Source: Novosphingobium sp.
GTDB taxonomy: Bacteria > Pseudomonadota > Alphaproteobacteria > Sphingomonadales > Sphingomonadaceae
Assembly (NCBI RefSeq): GCF_039595395.1
Contig: NZ_JBCNLP010000005.1
Location: 62,001-126,000, forward strand
Direction of reading: 5' to 3'
DNA length: 64,000 nucleotides
A program made the position numbers and the translations under genes. Below are positions 34,725 to 42,905 of the stretch, piece by piece (the stretch's first letter is position 1; each line of letters opens with the position of its first letter). The notes under the pieces were generated by a model. The model had not been told where the DNA came from and did no database searches. It worked only from the letters and a program-made list of their open reading frames with translations.

Positions 34725-35387
34725 TCAGACAGGGGTGCCAATCCCCAGGAAACAGGCGACCAGCACCAACACCCAGATGACCTGAACGGTGGGGGTGGTG
34801 CGGCCCAACACGCGGCGGATCGTCTCATCGGTTTCGGGGGTGGCGCCCGTTGCCTTCATGGCGATGATGGCAGGGAACAGCGGCACGAGTTGCACCCGCA
34901 CGATCAGCCCGATGGCAATGCAGGCTGCGAGCACCAGGAATTTGAGCGCGATGAACAGCGGCAGGGCGAGCGCCCCGGCCAGCCCGGCAGCGCCGGTGCC
35001 TGCCAGCGCGGCCAGCACGAGGTAGCGCGTGGCAATGTCCACCTTCTTGTAGGCAGCGCCTGCCGGACCATGTTTGAGATGCACCGTCCAGGCCAGCGCG
35101 AGCCAGGCCAGAAACGCCAGCCAGACCAATGCCAGCCAGCCATGAGGCAGCGGCAGCCAACCCTTCATCACAGCCAGGGTGAAGCCAGTGGGAAAGGCCA
35201 GTATCAGCGTGGTGCGCGGCGCCATGTCGATGTTGTTGAGGATGGTAAGCGCCATCATCCGCTCATTGACCGGGCGGCGCGGGTCGATCAGAAAGCGCGC
35301 GCTGTAAAAGGCGCCAAGGTCCCCGCCGAGCCAATAGATGGGCACCAGCAGATGCAGCAGGGTGAGTAAAGTCAAAGTCCAGTCCAT
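34725..35387 (-). CDS. Integral membrane protein with YWLGGD motif
   Basis: 220 aa with five or six membrane helices. The N-terminal helix ends in LVPIYWLGGDLGAFYSARF, followed by NERMMALTILNNIDMAPRTTLILAFPTGF. The same layout (MVYWLGGEWGIFH, ERRRHMETAYRIDILARTGII) occurs in the product at 49755-50432, so the two are paralogues. They resemble DUF2269-like or CopD-like membrane proteins; conserved His could bind haem. It sits between the Thr-type hydrolase and an unknown protein in the operon, 3 nt after the hydrolase stop. Confidence 0.7.
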   Translation of the reverse strand: MDWTLTLLTLLHLLVPIYWLGGDLGAFYSARFLIDPRRPVNERMMALTILNNIDMAPRTTLILAFPTGFTLAVMKGWLPLPHGWLALVWLAFLAWLALAWTVHLKHGPAGAAYKKVDIATRYLVLAALAGTGAAGLAGALALPLFIALKFLVLAACIAIGLIVRVQLVPLFPAIIAMKATGATPETDETIRRVLGRTTPTVQVIWVLVLVACFLGIGTPV

Positions 35388-35390
35388 GTC

Positions 35391-36236
35391 TCAGCCCCCG
35401 GTGTAAAAAGTCATCAGCGCGGATTTTCGCCGGGCGCGGAAATCAGCATCGTCGAAGCGGGGCAGTTGGGCATAGGCCGGTTTGGGCAGCGCATGGGCCG
35501 CCTGATGCGTGCCCGCCACGAGCGGATCGTTATCCGCTGCGACAACCAGCGCGGGCACGCTGACCAAAGGCATGCGGCCCAGCGCATCCCATTGGAACGC
35601 GGCGCGGTAATTGCGGTGATAGGTCCTGGCGCCCTTCAGCACCTCCAGCACCCAGGCGTAGAGGTCATCGGGATGGGGCAGCCCGCCGATGCGCTGGTGC
35701 GCCCTGTCCCGCTTGTACCAGGGGAAGAACAGATACTGGTCGCGGCAGAATTGGAAGATGCGCTGGAGGTAGGTGCCCTCAAGATCGGGCGTGAAAGGAT
35801 GGGCGTAATGCTCCATGATATCGGCCAGTTCGTCCGGTGCCATCACGCTGATCCCGTCCAGCACCACGCCCGCCACGCGCGCCGGCGCCATAATGGCGAG
35901 CTCTGCGGCGATGGCCGCCCCGGTGTGCGAGCCATAGACATGCACCCGCTCCAGCCCCATCGCGTCCAGAAAGGCCAGATAAGCCGCCGCCATATCCGGC
36001 ACGGTCAGTTCTTCGGGCCCCAGCGGCTCGCTGTCGCCATTGCCGGGCGTATCGGGCGCGATGACGCGCGTATGGGGCGCGAAATCCGCAACCAGTCCCA
36101 GTTGCTGGCGCGAGGAACCGGGCGAGGCATGAATGACCAGCAGCGGGGCGCCATCAAGCGCTCCCTCGCCCGCCTCACGGTAATGCATCTGCCCATGGGG
36201 CAGATCGACAAAGCCGCGCCTGACAGTCTGACTCAT
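35391..36236 (-). CDS. Alpha/beta hydrolase with threonine at the nucleophile position (A)
   Basis: 281 aa. Oxyanion motif VIHASPGSSRQ, strand APDTPGNGDSEP, and the elbow YGSHTGAAIA, in which Thr105 takes the place of Ser. The C-terminal part lacks the usual Gly-His motif (it reads LPRFDDADF), so the catalytic His is also not apparent. The product at 57227 shares the GSHTGA elbow. GGAGGTGATC before the ATG is a strong ribosome site and lies inside the end of the VOC gene (ATGA overlap). It may be a C-C or ester hydrolase with changed chemistry, or a lyase. Confidence 0.83.
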   Translation of the reverse strand: MSQTVRRGFVDLPHGQMHYREAGEGALDGAPLLVIHASPGSSRQQLGLVADFAPHTRVIAPDTPGNGDSEPLGPEELTVPDMAAAYLAFLDAMGLERVHVYGSHTGAAIAAELAIMAPARVAGVVLDGISVMAPDELADIMEHYAHPFTPDLEGTYLQRIFQFCRDQYLFFPWYKRDRAHQRIGGLPHPDDLYAWVLEVLKGARTYHRNYRAAFQWDALGRMPLVSVPALVVAADNDPLVAGTHQAAHALPKPAYAQLPRFDDADFRARRKSALMTFYTGG

Positions 36237-37114
36237 GGCTCGATCACCTCCAGCAGGGCTCCCTCTGGCGTGGCGAGCATCCCGACCCGGCGCCCGCGGT
36301 AGAGCGGCCCCTCCAGCACCATCGGCGCCACCGCCCAATGGGTGCTCAGCCGCGCGAAATCGGGGTGGGTCATGGTGGTGATGGCAACGCCGGGGGGCAG
36401 TTCGCCCGCCACGCTCTGGCGCGCGGTGGCGCCTGCCGGATATTGGTCAAGCTCAAGGAACACTTCGCCCTGCCACTTGGCGGTGACGAGTTCCACCTTC
36501 TCGCCCTCGGGCAGGTTGAAGCTTCTGGAAATCATCGAATAATGGATGGCGACCGGGTCGATCACCTCCAGCCCCAGCACATCCTTCACCCATTGCGCAC
36601 CCGCGCGCAGATCCGGGCAGGCCAGCACCATGATGAAAGGGCGGTCCACCAGCGAGGTCGGGCTGGGCAGGCCATGTTCCGGACCGATCACCAGCATCTG
36701 GGTCAGATAGACGACCTCCTTGTCATCCCCGCGCACCTGCATGGGCTTCACCGTCGCAAAGCCGTCCAGATTTTTGGGCGGACCGATCACCTCGAAGGGC
36801 GAGGCGATCATGCGCTCGTGCACCGCCTCAACATCGGTGACGCACAGTTCGATGGCCGCCCAGCCAAAGCTGCGGATCGGCTCGTAACCCGCCACCGGTG
36901 TGCCCTGCACCAGCCGCAGGAAAGTGTCGGCCCCCGAGGCGGGCTGCAACAGGGCATAGGGTTGGCCCACGCTGGCCGGCGCCATCCACAAAGCGCCCAG
37001 CGCCTCACTAACGACGCCTTGCTCCACGAGGCGGTAGTCCATCCATTCCACGTAACGGTCCGCAGCGCGGGCCACATCGGCCACCACATGGGTCGCGCAT
37101 CTCAGCAAGGTCAT
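36233..37114 (-). CDS. VOC (glyoxalase/extradiol dioxygenase fold) protein
   Basis: 293 aa with two vicinal-oxygen-chelate modules: TLLRCATHVVADVARAADRYVEWM at the start and PFIMVLACPDLRAGAQWVKDVLGLEVID in the second half. The family includes ring-cleaving dioxygenases, isomerases and lyases that bind a metal with His/Glu. The ligands are not clear here. The ATG overlaps the MmgE/PrpD stop, and its stop overlaps the hydrolase start. Confidence 0.8.
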   Translation of the reverse strand: MTLLRCATHVVADVARAADRYVEWMDYRLVEQGVVSEALGALWMAPASVGQPYALLQPASGADTFLRLVQGTPVAGYEPIRSFGWAAIELCVTDVEAVHERMIASPFEVIGPPKNLDGFATVKPMQVRGDDKEVVYLTQMLVIGPEHGLPSPTSLVDRPFIMVLACPDLRAGAQWVKDVLGLEVIDPVAIHYSMISRSFNLPEGEKVELVTAKWQGEVFLELDQYPAGATARQSVAGELPPGVAITTMTHPDFARLSTHWAVAPMVLEGPLYRGRRVGMLATPEGALLEVIEP

Positions 37115-38472
37115 CCCATCACTCCCGTCTGGCGGATGGCGGCGAGGGCATCTGGCGCCCGCGCAAAGCCGGGCATGGCCAGCGCCAGGCCATCCGCAAT
37201 CTGTTCCAGCCCCGCAAAGGCGAGGCAGCTTTTCGCCTTTGCGGCATGCTCGTCGGGCGCAAGGGGCCAGGCAGGCGAGCCGAACTGCGCCTCCACCGTC
37301 TCGATCATGGTCGCCCCGTCCACCAGATGCGCAACGGCGCGGGCCGGTACGAAAGCCGCCGCATCGCTGTTGCCATCATCCAGCACGCGGACCTTGGCGG
37401 CGACGGCCAGCACCGCCGGGTCATCCAGCGCGGCGCGCGAAAAATCGGCAAGGCCGATGCCGCCGCGCACCAGCACGCCGGCCACCAGATAGGCCAGGCA
37501 CAGCCTCGCATAGCCCGGCTCCATGCCAGCGCGCGCCGAGCGACCCACCAAGCGCTGGATCAGCGGCGGGGCATGGTAGTCGAAACGCTCCAATGCCGCG
37601 GCGGTCAGGCCCCGCGCCATCAAACGTTGCATGGCGACGATGCCGCCATGGCCCGCCCGGCCTGTGGGGAAGGGCTTCCAGCTCACCTCGGTGATGCGAT
37701 GCCCGTGGCCTAGCAAGGCGATGGCGGCATCCAGTTCCTCGCGCACCTCGGCCAGCGGGAAATAGCCGAAGGGGCCGACCAGCGGGTCCCGCACACCCGG
37801 CATGCCCGCCACGGCCAGGTCCACCGCCACCAGCGCGTTGCGCGCGGCGGCCGCCACCTGCACCGGCAGGGCTGGCTTGCCTTCCAGATGCGCCTGCATC
37901 GTGCCGGACATCAAAGCCAGCGCATGGCCAAAGGCATCGAGCGCCACCTCACGCGGCAGGCCACGTAGCGAGGAAATGCCCACCACGCAGCCAAAGATCC
38001 CCGCCGTGGCCGGGCGGAAGAATTTGAGCGGCCCAGGCGCGGCCAGGCCCAGCGTCACCGCCACATCCACCCCCGCGACGATCGCGGTCAGGAACCGCTC
38101 ACCGGTCACCGGCGCCCCGCGCCCGGCCTCGGCCAGAAGCGCGGCCAGCAGCGTTGCCATGGGATGCAACACTGCCGATTCGTGAACGCAGTCAAACTCC
38201 TGTCCATGGATCTGAAAAGCGTTGACGAAGGCCGCCGATGCCGCTGGCAGTCGCTGTCCGGGGCGACCGAGGATGCCAGCCGTATCCCCCGCGCCCCAGC
38301 CCTGCACCATGGCAAGGATGGCGTCGGCATGGGCCGCGCCCACACCCGCCGCGCCCACCGCCAGCGTATCGTGCAGAAAGGTGATCGCCTGTTCGCGCGC
38401 CTCCGGGTGGATATGCTCCCACCTCAGGGCCAGCGCGTGGTCGATCAACCTTTCCGCCGGATTGGCTGTCAT
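37111..38472 (-). CDS. MmgE/PrpD-family dehydratase
   Basis: 453 aa. The family includes 2-methylcitrate dehydratase and other hydratase/isomerases. Motifs: FLHDTLAVGAAGVGAAHADAI near the N-terminus, SAAFVNAFQIHGQEFDCVHESAVLHPMATLLAALLA, and WKPFPTGRAGHGGIVAMQRL in the C-terminal part. It probably adds or removes water from a tricarboxylic or branched hydroxy-acid. The start is the ATG overlapping the SDR stop by one base (TGATG) with GAGGAG before it. It is the third gene of a seven-gene operon. Confidence 0.88.
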   Translation of the reverse strand: MTANPAERLIDHALALRWEHIHPEAREQAITFLHDTLAVGAAGVGAAHADAILAMVQGWGAGDTAGILGRPGQRLPAASAAFVNAFQIHGQEFDCVHESAVLHPMATLLAALLAEAGRGAPVTGERFLTAIVAGVDVAVTLGLAAPGPLKFFRPATAGIFGCVVGISSLRGLPREVALDAFGHALALMSGTMQAHLEGKPALPVQVAAAARNALVAVDLAVAGMPGVRDPLVGPFGYFPLAEVREELDAAIALLGHGHRITEVSWKPFPTGRAGHGGIVAMQRLMARGLTAAALERFDYHAPPLIQRLVGRSARAGMEPGYARLCLAYLVAGVLVRGGIGLADFSRAALDDPAVLAVAAKVRVLDDGNSDAAAFVPARAVAHLVDGATMIETVEAQFGSPAWPLAPDEHAAKAKSCLAFAGLEQIADGLALAMPGFARAPDALAAIRQTGVMG

Positions 38473-39299
38473 CAGTGCGGCTCCTCGCCGCCCGAGACAT
38501 TCATGCTCTCGCCCGTGATATAGACCGCATCCTCGCTGCACAGGAAGGCGACCGCCGCGGCCGTATCACCCGGCAGGCCCGGTCGGCCCAGCGGGATGCG
38601 CCCGGCCATGCGCTTCAGATATTCCTCGACCGAAAGCCCCTGAAGCTGGGCAAAATGTTCGTTCTGCCAGGCGCCAAGGCCGGTGGTGACATGGTTGGGG
38701 CAGACATTGTTGACGGTGATGCCATGCTCGCCCAACTCGATCGCGGCCGAGCGGGTGAGCCCCACCAGCCCGTGTTTGGAAGCGGTGTAGGCCTGGGCAT
38801 GAGGAAAGCCCGATTTGGCGGCCTGGCTGGCGATGTTGACGATGCGTCCGCCGCGCCCCTGCCTCACCATCACCTGCGCCGCCGCCTGCAGGCCAAACCA
38901 TGCGCCTGTCAGGTTAACGTCGATGACGGCACGCCAATCGGCGGGGGAGACGTCCGCCAATGGCTTCATGATATAACCAATGCCTGCGTTGTTCACCCAG
39001 ATGTCGATGCCGCCATGGGTGGCCACCGCATGGTGGGCCAGCGCCTGCACCTGATCGGGATCGCGCACATCGCATACGCAGGTGCTGGCCGGGGACGGCA
39101 GGCTGGCGGCAATCGCCTTCATCTCATCCGTGCCGCCAATCATCGTCTCGGGCGTGGCGGCATCGCGGCTGGCGCCGATGTCGGAGATGACCAGGGTGGC
39201 TCCCTCCTCGCTCAGCCGCCGGGCGATCGCCTCGCCCAGGCCACCCTTGCGGCCCGAACCGGTAACGACCGCCACCTTGCCAGCGAAACGCCCGCTCAC
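38472..39299 (-). CDS. Short-chain dehydrogenase/reductase
   Basis: 275 aa classical SDR: cofactor motif VTGSGRKGGLGEAIA, NNAG at about residue 106, catalytic Ser in IVNIASQAAKSG, and YTASK. It would oxidise or reduce an alcohol/ketone with NAD(P). The GTG start overlaps the HapK-like stop (GTGA). It is the second gene of the operon, in front of the MmgE/PrpD and VOC genes. Confidence 0.92.
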   Translation of the reverse strand: MSGRFAGKVAVVTGSGRKGGLGEAIARRLSEEGATLVISDIGASRDAATPETMIGGTDEMKAIAASLPSPASTCVCDVRDPDQVQALAHHAVATHGGIDIWVNNAGIGYIMKPLADVSPADWRAVIDVNLTGAWFGLQAAAQVMVRQGRGGRIVNIASQAAKSGFPHAQAYTASKHGLVGLTRSAAIELGEHGITVNNVCPNHVTTGLGAWQNEHFAQLQGLSVEEYLKRMAGRIPLGRPGLPGDTAAAVAFLCSEDAVYITGESMNVSGGEEPH

Positions 39300-39604
39300 G
39301 CCGTGATTTCCCGCGTGGTGAGGAAGGTAACATCGACCATTTCATTGAAGGCTGCTGCAACCGCCTGCATCGCCTCGGTCGCCACATCACGGCCAAACTG
39401 GTCCATATCGGCGACGTCGATCACTTCGATATAGCCGTAGGGCGGTTTCGCATCGCTGCCGAGCAAACCGGTGGCCTCGAACACGCGGAACCCCGCGATC
39501 GACCCCAGGGCGTTGACGGTGGGAATATCCACTGTGCGCGCCCATTGAGCATAGGCTTGCGGGTCCACGCCGGGCTTGAGGTTGAACAGGGCGAAAATGC
39601 GCAT
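39296..39604 (-). CDS. Small HapK/RedY-like protein
   Basis: 102 aa, predicted ferredoxin-like fold: IFALFNLKPGVDPQAYAQWA, PTVNALGSIAGFRVFEATGLLG, GYIEVIDVADMDQFGRDV. The pattern resembles RedY/HapK-like proteins first seen in prodigiosin-type clusters and now common in catabolic operons, often of unknown role. AGGAG before the ATG at 39604 fixes the start. First gene of the seven-gene minus-strand operon, divergent from methyltransferase copy 2. Confidence 0.7.
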   Translation of the reverse strand: MRIFALFNLKPGVDPQAYAQWARTVDIPTVNALGSIAGFRVFEATGLLGSDAKPPYGYIEVIDVADMDQFGRDVATEAMQAVAAAFNEMVDVTFLTTREITA

Positions 39605-39715
39605 GGCCAGCTCCTGATGATGCTGAAACGATGCCCAGGCGGGCACGGTAGGGACGAGAAAGCGTGGTGGCCAGCGTGAAGGGATTGCCCGCAAGCCGCA
39701 CGCGGACAGCGCGGG

Positions 39716-39734
39716 TTGACCGCCAGACGGGCAG
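39716..39734. promoter_or_regulatory. Weak 19-bp repeat copy between divergent operons
   Basis: TTGACCG-CCAGA-CGGGCAG keeps CCG-N5-CGG and central CAG but matches only 9 of 14 arm positions. It is about 110 bp from both starts. Confidence 0.3.
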
Positions 39735-39807
39735 GCCAACCCCGCCCGATAACGATCTGTCCGCGTGATCGGCATGCTAGCTTGCTCTGAGGAGCGAGGC
39801 AATATAG

Positions 39808-39825
39808 CATATCAATATACCAAAT
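39808..39825. promoter_or_regulatory. AT-rich operator upstream of methyltransferase copy 2
   Basis: CATATCAATATACCAAAT is identical at 16 of 18 positions to the site at 62458-62475 and shares TATACCAA with the palindrome at 22706. It ends 14 bp before the GTG start, where a bound protein would block transcription or initiation. Confidence 0.55.
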
Positions 39826-39838
39826 GGAGGACTCAGCC

Positions 39839-41065
39839 GTGGCCGACCCGAAGCGTCCCAACAGCCCCACCGCCGACTATGACGGGCCGCCCGACTATCG
39901 CGTGATCGGTCGCCACGGCGTCTTCCCCCAAACCAGCCACGACGAGATCGAGCGGATCAACTTCCTCGCCCAGATGAACCGCCATCTGGCCGCCCGCGTC
40001 GTGCCCGGCGTCAAGGCAGCCTATAAGGCGCGCGTCGCCCCCGCTTTTGCCGCCGCTCATGGCCGCCCCATCGGCAACCGCCATGAGGCGCGCAAGGCGA
40101 TGCTGGGCGACCAGGCCTTCTGCACCTGGTCCGCGCTGCGCCGCATGACGATGGAGCAGCGCCAGCAGGCCGGCCGCTGGACCGCGATCCGCCAGCGCGA
40201 GGGCCTTAATGCGCGCGCCAGCGCCCTGACCCACGGCGATGACCGGCTGACCCTCAACCCCGACCTTGCCATTCCCCGCTACGTCTCGGCGGTCGATCAT
40301 CACTGCATGCCGGGCAGCTATCACACCGAATATGCGCCCGGGGATGTGACGAATGGCGCCAATTACGATCATGCCGGTTTCGTCACCACCGGCGGCCTGC
40401 TGGGCAAATATTCCGATGGCGGCGGCCATGCGGTGGTGCAGTGGGTGAAGAAAAATGTGCCCGATTTTGCCCCGCGCCGCATCCTGGAATTTGGCGGCAC
40501 GGTCGGCCATTCCAGCCTGCCTCTGGCCCAGGCCTTTCCCGAGGCGGAACTGACCATCGTTGACCTTGGCGCGCCCATGCTGCGCTATGGTCTGGCACGA
40601 GCCAAGTCGCTGGGCGTCAACAATGTCCGCTTCGTGCAGGCCAGCGCCGAAGACCTGACCGGCCTGTTCGAGGATGGCAGCTTCGACTGGGTGCAGACGA
40701 CGATGTTCCTCCACGAGCTCTCGACCCGCGCACTGCGCAACATCTTTGGCGAATCGCGCCGGCTGCTGCGTCCGGGCGGCATCGTGCTGCATGTCGAGCA
40801 GCCGCAATATGCTCCTGACATGCCGCTCTTCGAGCAGGCGATGCGCGACTGGGATGCCTTTTACAACAACGAGCCCTTCTGGAGCCGGATGCATGAGATG
40901 GACCTGGACGCCGAAATGGTGCGGGCCGGCTTCGAGCGCGACAGGATCATCCACGGCGGCGTCTATGGCGTGGTGGACCGCGAACTCTTCCCCGATGCCG
41001 CGCAGGACGACACCGAGGATTATGGCCGCAAGGCCGCATGGCATGTGATCGGAGCAGTGGCATGA
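39839..41065 (+). CDS. SAM-dependent class I methyltransferase with N-terminal extension (copy 2)
   Basis: 408 aa, paralogue of the product at 3688-4893. Shared features are GVFPQTSHDE near the start, LNPDLAIPRYVSAVDHHCMPG (matching copy 1 around residue 150), and the SAM-binding RRILEFGGTVGHSSLPLAQAFPEAEL with DLGAPMLRYGLARAKSLGV. I prefer the GTG start at 39839 because GGAGG lies eight bases before it; an ATG 15 nt upstream lacks spacing for a site. The operon continues with the small partner protein and a flavoprotein. Substrate unknown. Confidence 0.85.
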   Translation: MADPKRPNSPTADYDGPPDYRVIGRHGVFPQTSHDEIERINFLAQMNRHLAARVVPGVKAAYKARVAPAFAAAHGRPIGNRHEARKAMLGDQAFCTWSALRRMTMEQRQQAGRWTAIRQREGLNARASALTHGDDRLTLNPDLAIPRYVSAVDHHCMPGSYHTEYAPGDVTNGANYDHAGFVTTGGLLGKYSDGGGHAVVQWVKKNVPDFAPRRILEFGGTVGHSSLPLAQAFPEAELTIVDLGAPMLRYGLARAKSLGVNNVRFVQASAEDLTGLFEDGSFDWVQTTMFLHELSTRALRNIFGESRRLLRPGGIVLHVEQPQYAPDMPLFEQAMRDWDAFYNNEPFWSRMHEMDLDAEMVRAGFERDRIIHGGVYGVVDRELFPDAAQDDTEDYGRKAAWHVIGAVA

Positions 41066-41421
41066 GCTTCAACGACGCGCTGAAGGAGGCAGGTGCCAAG
41101 CCTGCGGGTAAGCGCCCCTATTTCCTGGAGCCGCAGGTGGAACGGGTGCTGGCCATCACCATGACGCTGGCCCAGGAACTGGCTGTGGCGCGCCAGCGCT
41201 CCGACACGCTTGAACGGTTGCTCAAGGCTAAGGGTATTCTGGCCGAAGAGGAAATCGACAGCTTCACCCCCGACGCCCATGCCAGTGCCGAGCGGCAGAT
41301 GTGGAATCAGGAGTTCATCGCACGCATTCTGCGCATTGTGCAGCAGGAGAATGAGGCGGCCCTCGTTGCTGATGAGGTCGCCAGCGGTGAAATGCCCGAT
41401 GAGGCGGTCCCCGGCGCATGA
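41062..41421 (+). CDS. Small helical partner protein of the methyltransferase (copy 2)
   Basis: 119 aa, helical and rich in Glu, Ala and Arg: LAITMTLAQELAVARQRSDTLERLLKAKG then NQEFIARILRIVQQEN. It aligns without gaps to the product at 4907-5269 (shared RPxxLE, ERLLxAxG and a central Asp-Pro-Asp segment). The ATG overlaps the methyltransferase stop, and its stop overlaps the flavoprotein start, so all three are translationally coupled. No family recognised. The coiled-coil look suggests a binding partner. Confidence 0.78.
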   Translation: MSFNDALKEAGAKPAGKRPYFLEPQVERVLAITMTLAQELAVARQRSDTLERLLKAKGILAEEEIDSFTPDAHASAERQMWNQEFIARILRIVQQENEAALVADEVASGEMPDEAVPGA

Positions 41422-42797
41422 TCGACTTCGAATATTCACTGCCGGTGGTGGTCGTGGGTGGGGGTGCCTGCGGCTGCATCGCGGCGCTGGCCGCACGCGA
41501 TGCCGGGGCCGAGGTGCTGCTGGTGGAGGCGGACGAGCGGCCGATGGGCACCACCGGCATGTCGATGGGGCTGATCTGCGCTGCGGGCACGCAGGCTCAG
41601 CGGGCCAAGGGCATCGCCGACACCGCCCAGTCGCTCTACGACGACATCATGGCCAAGACAAAGGGCCTGGCCGATCCGGGGATCGCCCGGCTGCTGGCCG
41701 ATGAATCGGGCCCGACGCTGGACTGGATGACGCAGCGCCTGGGTCTGCCATGGGAGCTCGATCTGGGGTTCAAGCCTGCTTACGGGCTGTCGACCTATCG
41801 CATGCATGGCTGGCACGGCCATGCCGGGCAGGACATGGTCGATCTGTTGCACCAGCGGCTCGACGATGAAGGCGTGATGGTGATGCTGGGCGCGCGACTT
41901 CAGGAGATTCACGCCGACAGCGACGGCACCGTGCGCGGCATCACACTGGCGCGGCGCGATGGTTCGCTCGAACATGTCGGCTGCGAGGCGCTGATTCTGG
42001 CCAGTGGTGGCTTTGCCGGCAATCACGCGATGGTGGCGCAGCACATTCCGGTTATGGCGCAGGCACGCAACAATGGCCACGAAGGCAATGACGGCACTGC
42101 GGTGCGGTTGGGCCAGCGCCTGGGCGCTGGAGTCGGCGACATGGGTGCCTATCAGGGCTATGCCATGCTGACCGATCCTCAGGGCATTTCCGTGGTGCCC
42201 GGCGTGATTGTCGATGGCGGCATCCTCGTCAACGCGCAAGGGGAACGGTTTTGCGACGAGAGCGAGGACATCGCCGGCATGGTGCATCCCGTCATGGCGC
42301 AGGGCGGCCCGTGCTGGGTCATCTATGACGAAAGGATCGCGGCCGCGCAGGCCTATACGCCGGACATGCAGGCACTCGCCAGCTTGAACGCGGCCCGGCG
42401 GGGCGAGGATGCCTCCGCGCTGGCCACCGCCATCGACGTGCCCGGCGAAGCGCTGGCCGAGGCCTTGGCCGATGCTGCCCATGCCAAGGCGAGCGGCCAG
42501 CCCGACAGAATGGGGCGCCGCTGGGACGATGCGAGCCCGCCACAGGGCCCGCTTCTTGCCCTCAAGGTGGTGGGCGCGATCTACCATACCCAGGGCGGAT
42601 TGCTGATCGACGGGGCGGCCCGCGTGTTGCGAGAGGACGGAACGCCCTTCCCCAATCTGTTCGCGGGCGGAGGCGCGGCGCGCAGCGTCTCTGGCCCGGC
42701 CCATTGGGGTTATCTGCCAGCGATGGGTCTTTGCACAGCGGTGACGCTGGGGCGGCGTGCTGGCCTGTCGGCAGCCCAACGCGCGATGCAGGGCTGA
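41418..42797 (+). CDS. FAD-dependent fumarate reductase/ketosteroid dehydrogenase-like flavoprotein
   Basis: 459 aa. FAD-binding N-terminus VVVVGGGACGCIAALAARDAGAEVLLVEADE, middle HGWHGHAGQDMVDLLHQRL, substrate-side VIVDGGILVNAQGERFCDE, and C-terminal VVGAIYHTQGGLLID with NLFAGGGAARSV. This is the FAD-binding-2 family, which reduces or introduces C=C bonds next to a carbonyl. It is the third gene of the methyltransferase module; the AllA-like gene takes its place at the other copy. Confidence 0.87.
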   Translation: MIDFEYSLPVVVVGGGACGCIAALAARDAGAEVLLVEADERPMGTTGMSMGLICAAGTQAQRAKGIADTAQSLYDDIMAKTKGLADPGIARLLADESGPTLDWMTQRLGLPWELDLGFKPAYGLSTYRMHGWHGHAGQDMVDLLHQRLDDEGVMVMLGARLQEIHADSDGTVRGITLARRDGSLEHVGCEALILASGGFAGNHAMVAQHIPVMAQARNNGHEGNDGTAVRLGQRLGAGVGDMGAYQGYAMLTDPQGISVVPGVIVDGGILVNAQGERFCDESEDIAGMVHPVMAQGGPCWVIYDERIAAAQAYTPDMQALASLNAARRGEDASALATAIDVPGEALAEALADAAHAKASGQPDRMGRRWDDASPPQGPLLALKVVGAIYHTQGGLLIDGAARVLREDGTPFPNLFAGGGAARSVSGPAHWGYLPAMGLCTAVTLGRRAGLSAAQRAMQG

Positions 42798-42818
42798 ACG
42801 CCTCCCTCCCGCCATCCT

Positions 42819-42837
42819 TCATCCGACAGGAGGATAA
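42819..42837. promoter_or_regulatory. 19-bp repeat copy, upstream of the six-gene operon
   Basis: TCATCCG-ACAGG-AGGATAA matches at 12 of 14 arm positions with central CAG, 69 bp before the start at 42906. A weak reversed AT-rich element (ATTTGATCTA, 42859-42868) follows. Confidence 0.65.
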
Positions 42838-42905
42838 AACGGCGCGGGGCTTCCTTATATTTGATCTAACTCTATATCCATTTATTCGATCTCTTGGAGT
42901 TGCCC

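Noticed and set aside
32879..34780. 633-codon open frame on the plus strand
   Set aside because: It runs out of frame through the MFS gene and then antisense to the unknown gene at 33977; no recognisable domain and no ribosome site.
41436..42815. 459-codon minus-strand frame
   Set aside because: Antisense shadow of the fumarate-reductase-like gene, which has clear FAD motifs on the plus strand.
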